Made by a program: the position numbers and the translations under genes. A stretch of DNA of 64,000 nucleotides from Celerinatantimonas diazotrophica (GTDB lineage: Bacteria > Pseudomonadota > Gammaproteobacteria > Enterobacterales > Celerinatantimonadaceae): assembly GCF_004339545.1 (NCBI RefSeq), contig NZ_SMGD01000013.1, positions 62,001 through 126,000 on the forward strand. The letters run 5' to 3'. Positions 59,538 to 64,000 of the stretch are shown here, piece by piece; the stretch's first letter is position 1; the number at the start of each line of letters is the position of its first letter. The notes beneath the pieces were generated by a model. The model was not told the DNA's origin. It was given only the letters and a program-made list of their open reading frames with translations, and did no database searches.

Positions 59538-60281
59538 ATGGCACAAATTAAAGGCCGAATTCATTCAACTGAATCATGTGGTACCGTGGATGGTCCCGGG
59601 ATCCGATTTATTGTTTTTATGCAAGGCTGTTTAATGCGTTGTATGTATTGCCATAACCGCGATACGTGGGATCTACATACTGGTAAAGAAGTAACCGTTG
59701 ATGATTTGCTCAACGAAATGCTTCCATATAAGAGTTACATGAATGCCAGCGGTGGTGGCATCACAGCATCTGGTGGCGAAGCAATCTTACAGGCAGAGTT
59801 TATTCGCGATCTTTTCCGCAGCTGTCATGAACATGGAATTAATACCTGTTTAGACACAAACGGGTATGTTCGAAAACACACTGAAGTCATTGATGAGCTG
59901 TTAAGTGAAACCGACTTGGTTATGCTTGATTTGAAACAGATCGATGACGAAGTTCATCAGGTTTTGGCAGGCGTCAGTAACCATCGAACTTTAGATTTTG
60001 CAAAATACCTACAGCAAATTAATCAGCGAACTTGGATCCGTTATGTAGTCGTTCCAGGCTACACAGACGATGAACGTTCAGCCCGATTGCTAGGTGAGTT
60101 TATCCAAGATATGGAAAACATTGAGAGAGTTGAAATGCTCCCTTACCATGTCCTTGGTGAACATAAATGGAAAGAGATGGGTGAAACGTATCCGCTTGAA
60201 GGCGTAGAACCACCATCGAAAGAAACCATGGCTAAACTGCAAAAAATTCTCCTAGAATATAATCCTAAAGTTATCTTTTAA
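59538..60281 (+). CDS. pflA: Pyruvate formate-lyase activating enzyme
   Basis: PflA is a radical-SAM enzyme that installs the glycyl radical on PflB. The [4Fe-4S] motif CxxxCxxC reads CLMRCMYC (about residues 31-38), preceded by [16 protein letters not shown] and followed by [12 protein letters not shown] for SAM binding. The 247-residue length matches E. coli PflA (246). GGAGG precedes the ATG, 92 bp after pflB. Confidence 0.97.
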   Translation: MAQIKGRIHSTESCGTVDGPGIRFIVFMQGCLMRCMYCHNRDTWDLHTGKEVTVDDLLNEMLPYKSYMNASGGGITASGGEAILQAEFIRDLFRSCHEHGINTCLDTNGYVRKHTEVIDELLSETDLVMLDLKQIDDEVHQVLAGVSNHRTLDFAKYLQQINQRTWIRYVVVPGYTDDERSARLLGEFIQDMENIERVEMLPYHVLGEHKWKEMGETYPLEGVEPPSKETMAKLQKILLEYNPKVIF

Positions 60282-60312
60282 ACTAAAGCGGCTCTTGTAG
60301 CCGCTTTAGTTT
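60281..60312 (+). terminator. Terminator of pflA
   Basis: AACTAAAGCGGCT and AGCCGCTTTAGTT form a perfect 13-bp stem with a 5-nt loop starting at the last base of the pflA stop codon. A single extra T follows, and the stem itself is U-rich at its base. Confidence 0.88.
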
Positions 60313-60421
60313 CACCACCAATCGGTGTGTCACTATCATTTTATGCTTGAAGAGCAGGCTTTAATTGACCCATACATTAGATTGGCTAAAATAGCGCGAC
60401 CTAAACAAACCATTCTTGCTT

Positions 60422-61222
60422 ATGCCTGATATTCTGATCTGCCCTCTTTGCCAATCCCCTCTGCATGTAAAAAATCAACAGCTCTACTGTGAGCACAAAC
60501 ACAGCTTTGATAAGGCAAAAGAAGGCTACGTTAATTTGCTAAGTGTGCAGCACAAGCGTTCTAAAGAGCCCGGCGATAACAAACAGATGCTCCATAACCG
60601 CCAACAATTTCTAGATAGCGGTCATTATCAACCATTAGCAGATCAACTCGCTTCCTACATCAACGAACGCGTAGCTACTAAAACGATTTTAGATATTGGT
60701 TGCGGTGAAGGCTTTTACACTCACCAATTAAAGAACAGCAGGAACCAAGTCTGGGGATGTGACATCTCTAAAGAAGGAATAAAGTATGCGGCCAAACACT
60801 ATAAGAGCTGTCAGTTTGTAGTTGCAAGTAACCAACGACTCCCCTTTGCTACTGAATCATTAGACGTGATAACCCGCGTGTTTGCGCCACAACACGACGC
60901 TGAAGTTATTCGCTGCCTTCACCCACGAGGTCAACTCATTACAGTTGTGCCTGGCCCGTGGCATCTAAAACAGCTAAGACAATACATTTATACAGATCTT
61001 AGAGCTCATAACAATCAACCACAATCCATTGATGGCTTGCAACTCAAAGAAAGTATCAATATTCAATACACTATGCTCTTAAGCCCTACTGATCGAGAAA
61101 GATTGATGGGAATGACCCCTTTTAGCTGGAAACTCACACCATCAATACGAGCACAATTTACCCATGCCCAAGAACCAGTTGAAGCTCAGTTCACGCTGCA
61201 TATCTACCAGCATGAATCCTAA
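60422..61222 (+). CDS. rlmA: 23S rRNA (guanine-N1-)-methyltransferase RlmA
   Basis: RlmA methylates G745 of 23S rRNA. The N-terminal zinc finger (ICPLCQSPL and YCEHKHSFD) is followed by KEGYVNLL, and then by the SAM-binding Rossmann fold ILDIGCGEGFYTHQL and VFAPQHDAEVIRCL. The 266-residue length matches E. coli RlmA (269). The ATG at 60422 is preferred over a TTG at 60416. No ribosome binding site is clear. It is convergent with yfbV, separated by 8 bp. Confidence 0.93.
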   Translation: MPDILICPLCQSPLHVKNQQLYCEHKHSFDKAKEGYVNLLSVQHKRSKEPGDNKQMLHNRQQFLDSGHYQPLADQLASYINERVATKTILDIGCGEGFYTHQLKNSRNQVWGCDISKEGIKYAAKHYKSCQFVVASNQRLPFATESLDVITRVFAPQHDAEVIRCLHPRGQLITVVPGPWHLKQLRQYIYTDLRAHNNQPQSIDGLQLKESINIQYTMLLSPTDRERLMGMTPFSWKLTPSIRAQFTHAQEPVEAQFTLHIYQHES

Positions 61223-61230
61223 AGCATCAA

Positions 61231-61677
61231 TTATGAATCACCATAAATAACAAAGCCACGATCAAAGCGCTCAAATGCTTTGCTCAAAATATCAGCTAGC
61301 TCGATGTAACGGGGATTTTGCACAATCGGCTGAATCGACTCATTGGCGAGTTTTAATTTATGATGCAACTCTCGATACCAACGAGCCAATGAGGGGGGTA
61401 GCAATGTCTTGGAGCGATGCCCCAACCAATAATAAACATGGAACGGTGCAGACAAAAACAACACCGCAAACACAGCCGATTGTGGCAACATATGCATTTG
61501 TTGGCCTAAATAAGGTAACAACAATGTAATTACAGCTAAAGCCGGCATCACCTTATTCACCCAAGGAATCATGCTAATCACCCGATGCTCAATAAAAATT
61601 GACGCAAGGGCAGGTTCACTAGGCCAATGTTTTGCATAATGAACGCCGTCTTTAATGGCCGTCGAAAAATCACTCAT
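61231..61677 (-). CDS. yfbV: YfbV / UPF0208 membrane protein
   Basis: This 148-residue protein has two hydrophobic segments (about 39-58 and 65-83), the first bounded by ISMIPWVNKVMPALAVIT. FHVYYWLGHRSKTLLPPSLARWY is the family signature. E. coli YfbV limits the spread of MatP-imposed constraint at the Ter macrodomain borders and lies next to ackA, as here. The start at 61677 follows AGGAAGAG; an ATG at 61695 is less likely. Confidence 0.93.
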   Translation of the reverse strand: MSDFSTAIKDGVHYAKHWPSEPALASIFIEHRVISMIPWVNKVMPALAVITLLLPYLGQQMHMLPQSAVFAVLFLSAPFHVYYWLGHRSKTLLPPSLARWYRELHHKLKLANESIQPIVQNPRYIELADILSKAFERFDRGFVIYGDS

Positions 61678-61982
61678 GTCTTCTCTTCCTGCCATACCAT
61701 TTTTGATTTAAACCAACAAATAGTTATTTTGTTACGAAAAAACTAAATTTTACTTAAAGTTCAGTATTTATTTTACAACAAATTCGATATGATCTGATCC
61801 CGTTTTCAACATGTCGGGTAGTATCATCATACGTTAAGTGTAGATCCTTATTTATTACATTACTATAACACTAACAAATCTGCCCACACTCATATATAGC
61901 GCAGTTATCAGATTCACGATAAACCATGCATCTGACAACTGATTTATTTTTAATATTCTGGTCCAATCAACAGGAATGATCC
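61678..61982. other. Divergent promoter region yfbV / ackA
   Basis: About 305 AT-rich bases carry the promoters for yfbV and the ackA-pta operon. No consensus FNR box or other clear operator was found. Confidence 0.5.
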
Positions 61983-63191
61983 ATGAGCGAAAAGCTTGTT
62001 CTAGTGTTGAACTGTGGCAGTTCATCCCTCAAATTTGCAATCCTGAATCCTGATTCGGGAGAAGAAAAAATTACAGGTTTAGCAGAATGCTTAAACCTTG
62101 ATGATGCACGTATCGGCTGGAAAGTGCATGGCGAAAAAAGTAAAGCTGATTTAGGCGCTAAAGCCACTCACCAAGAAGCAATTGATTTCATCGTTGAAAA
62201 AATTCTTGCCCAGAACCCAGAACTTAACGAGCACATTATTGCCGTTGGTCACCGTATCGTGAGTGGTGGGGAAAAATTCACCAAGTCAGTTATCGTCGAT
62301 GATAGCGTCATTAAAGGCCTAGAAGAGTGTTCTGATTTTGCCCCCCTGCATAACCCACCAGCACTGGTTGGGATTCGCGCGGCAATGAAAAGCTTCCCTA
62401 ACTTAAAACACATCACTGTTTTTGATACAGCTTTCCATCAGACCATGCCTCGTAAGGCTTACCTTTATGGCTTACCTTATAAATTGTATCGCGATCATGG
62501 CATCCGCCGTTACGGTGCACATGGGACCAGTCATCGTTATGTCGCCAATGAAGCGGCAAAAATGCTAGGTAAAGACCTAAGTGAATGCAACTTGATTACA
62601 GCTCATTTAGGCAATGGTGCTTCTATCGCAGCTATTAAAAATGGTGAATGTGTTGACACATCAATGGGCCTGACACCTCTTGAAGGTCTTGTCATGGGTA
62701 CTCGTAGTGGTGACATCGATCCAGCTATTATCTCCCATTTAGTGAATCGCTTAGGTTATACACTGGACGAAGTGGACCACATGTTGACGAAAGAATCAGG
62801 TCTGCTCGGTCTTAGTGAAGTAAATAGCGACTATCGCTGGGTTGAAGAACATTCAGCCGCTGGTGATGAACGCGGTGCCCGTGCTAAAGAAGTATTCTGT
62901 TATCGCATCGCGAAATACATTGCATCATATACAGCCGCTCTTGACGGTCGCCTCGATGCAGTGATTTTCACCGGGGGAATTGGTGAAAACTCTGCCCCCG
63001 CACGTACTAGCATCGTTAGCCAATTAGGTCTAATGGGACTTGATATTAATCAAGAAGCAAATGCTAAAGCCGTTCTGGGAGCGTCGGCAAAAATATCAAC
63101 CGATGACAGCCCAGCCATGTTTGTCATTCCAACTAATGAAGAGCTAGTTATCGCACGAGATGCGACTGCCCTAGTTGAAGGCAAAGCTTAA
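61983..63191 (+). CDS. ackA: Acetate kinase
   Basis: AckA converts acetyl phosphate and ADP to acetate and ATP, yielding the fermentation ATP downstream of PflB and Pta. The 402-residue protein has the N-terminal [16 protein letters not shown], the AckA signatures [10 protein letters not shown] and [43 protein letters not shown] and the ATP-site [17 protein letters not shown] precedes the ATG. The gap to pta is 64 bp with a hairpin. Confidence 0.98.
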   Translation: MSEKLVLVLNCGSSSLKFAILNPDSGEEKITGLAECLNLDDARIGWKVHGEKSKADLGAKATHQEAIDFIVEKILAQNPELNEHIIAVGHRIVSGGEKFTKSVIVDDSVIKGLEECSDFAPLHNPPALVGIRAAMKSFPNLKHITVFDTAFHQTMPRKAYLYGLPYKLYRDHGIRRYGAHGTSHRYVANEAAKMLGKDLSECNLITAHLGNGASIAAIKNGECVDTSMGLTPLEGLVMGTRSGDIDPAIISHLVNRLGYTLDEVDHMLTKESGLLGLSEVNSDYRWVEEHSAAGDERGARAKEVFCYRIAKYIASYTAALDGRLDAVIFTGGIGENSAPARTSIVSQLGLMGLDINQEANAKAVLGASAKISTDDSPAMFVIPTNEELVIARDATALVEGKA

Positions 63192-63199
63192 TTAAAACC

Positions 63200-63222
63200 G
63201 AAGGGGCCATAACGGTCCCTTC
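63200..63222 (+). terminator. Hairpin between ackA and pta
   Basis: GAAGGGGCC and GGTCCCTTC pair over 9 bp (one G-U) with a 5-nt loop, followed by TTCGTTTC. It is probably a partial terminator or mRNA processing/stability element, since ackA and pta are normally co-transcribed. Confidence 0.5.
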
Positions 63223-63255
63223 TTCGTTTCATCAACATATAAGTGAGGTAGAGCA

Positions 63256-64000
63256 GTGGCTCGCACAATTATGTTAGTACCGGTAGGTGATGGCTCTGGA
63301 GTCACCTCGGTCAGTCTTGGTATGGTCCGCGCCATGGAACGCAATGGCGTCAATGTAAACTTTTTCAAACCGATTGCACAGTCTAGTTATTTCCGCCATG
63401 CAGGTCCTGACCGTACAACCGCGATTATCACTAACGCAACTAACATTACTCCTCCAGAACCATTGGCCGCAGATGTTGCTGAAAACATGATCAGCGCAAA
63501 CCAAGTTGATGACCTGCTTGAATTAATCGTCGCTCGTTACAATAACGGAACGAAAGGTTCTGAAGTTGTTGTTGTGGAAGGCATCGTTCCGAGCAATGTA
63601 AGCTCTTATGCCAGCACTGTAAACTATGGTATTGCCAAAGCATTGGATGCCGACATTGTGTTTGTAACTTCCCCTGGTAGCGATTCCTCACAACAACTGA
63701 AAGAGCGGATGGATATTGCCGCCAATAGTTTTGGTGGGATCAATAATAAGCGCATTATCGGCTGCATCATCAATAAAGTCGGTGCACCTATTAATGAAAA
63801 ACATCCTAGCCGCCCAGATCTGGCTGAGATGTTTGACAAGAATGCGCCAGCAGCTGCGAACAACCTTGAAGTTCTACAGATGTTCAGTAAAAGTCCAATG
63901 CGGATTTTAGGCTGCATCCCATGGAATCCAGCTCTGATTGCCCCACGCGCCAAAGATTTAGCTGAGCACTTAGGTGCTACCATTGTCAATGAAGGCGAAT
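63256..64000 (+). CDS. pta: Phosphate acetyltransferase, N-terminal part (runs off the window)
   Basis: Pta makes acetyl phosphate from acetyl-CoA for AckA. The visible 248 codons begin at GTG 63256 (GAGG upstream) and encode ARTIMLVPVGDGSGVTSVSL, RAMERNGVNVNFFKPIAQ, and later VVEGIVPSNV, FVTSPGSDSSQQLKERMDI and RILGCIPWNPALIAPRAKDL. This is the N-terminal P-loop-like (DRTGG/BioD-type) domain of the long, enterobacterial-type Pta (about 710 aa). The catalytic PTA domain lies outside the window. The open frame was not listed in full but is continuous to the window end. Confidence 0.95.
   Translation, partial: MARTIMLVPVGDGSGVTSVSLGMVRAMERNGVNVNFFKPIAQSSYFRHAGPDRTTAIITNATNITPPEPLAADVAENMISANQVDDLLELIVARYNNGTKGSEVVVVEGIVPSNVSSYASTVNYGIAKALDADIVFVTSPGSDSSQQLKERMDIAANSFGGINNKRIIGCIINKVGAPINEKHPSRPDLAEMFDKNAPAAANNLEVLQMFSKSPMRILGCIPWNPALIAPRAKDLAEHLGATIVNEGE

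Overview
The window reads as chromosomal DNA of a facultatively anaerobic, salt-tolerant gammaproteobacterium. The grounds are a fused nuoCD gene in an enterobacterial-type nuo order, pflB-pflA, yfbV-ackA-pta, an E. coli-like asc (aryl-beta-glucoside) set, guaC, zntB, rlmA, and a complete ectoine cluster (ectABC-ask). Base composition is moderate, with very AT-rich intergenic stretches. No rRNA, tRNA, CRISPR array or prophage was seen. The genus cannot be fixed from sequence alone; a halotolerant fermenter such as Celerinatantimonas is only a guess.

Layout. 1-3150: 5' part of the nuo operon (nuoA-B-CD-E, minus strand), then a 1.1 kb AT-rich gap and a MarR regulator. 4832-8033: fdhD and a YdeP-like molybdopterin oxidoreductase. 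8354-9357: BtuE-type peroxidase and a Nudix hydrolase. 9651-14146: ascF-ascB-ascG with two GAAACCGGTT operators. 14495-18529: ectoine synthesis with its own aspartokinase, preceded by large inverted repeats. 18583-24705: LysE exporter, a secreted nuclease bracketed by two inverted copies of a 263-bp MITE, two aldo/keto reductases and a LysR regulator; a decayed third MITE copy follows. 25586-35429: a guanidine-degradation operon under a guanidine-I (ykkC) riboswitch and a candidate sigma-54 promoter. It encodes an ABC importer, two DUF1989 proteins, a biotin-dependent carboxylase and allophanate hydrolase. 35455-46976: a pentitol (D-arabinitol) operon set between gene debris: an SDR N-terminus, a bioA C-terminus, a broken LysR gene, an SDR C-terminus, a fourth MITE, and two abutting truncated genes. 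47106-56614: housekeeping and transport genes (guaC, cutA, class-III aminotransferase, NiCoT, zntB, a chemoreceptor, a GST, an orphan HisP-like ATPase). 56916-64000: fermentation block with pflB under a consensus FNR class-II promoter, pflA, rlmA, yfbV, ackA and the start of pta.

The most notable system is the guanidine operon. Candidate sigma-54/nitrogen control and riboswitch control are stacked on one leader. In that leader an aptamer segment is exactly complementary to a tandem heptamer just before the ribosome binding site. The second is a small non-autonomous transposon family (four copies, TA-flanked). Two of its full-length copies frame a nuclease gene, and two others carry different internal deletions. 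The third is the pentitol operon, which pairs DalD and a xylulokinase with a ribose-type ABC importer and lies between two halves of what looks like the same SDR gene.
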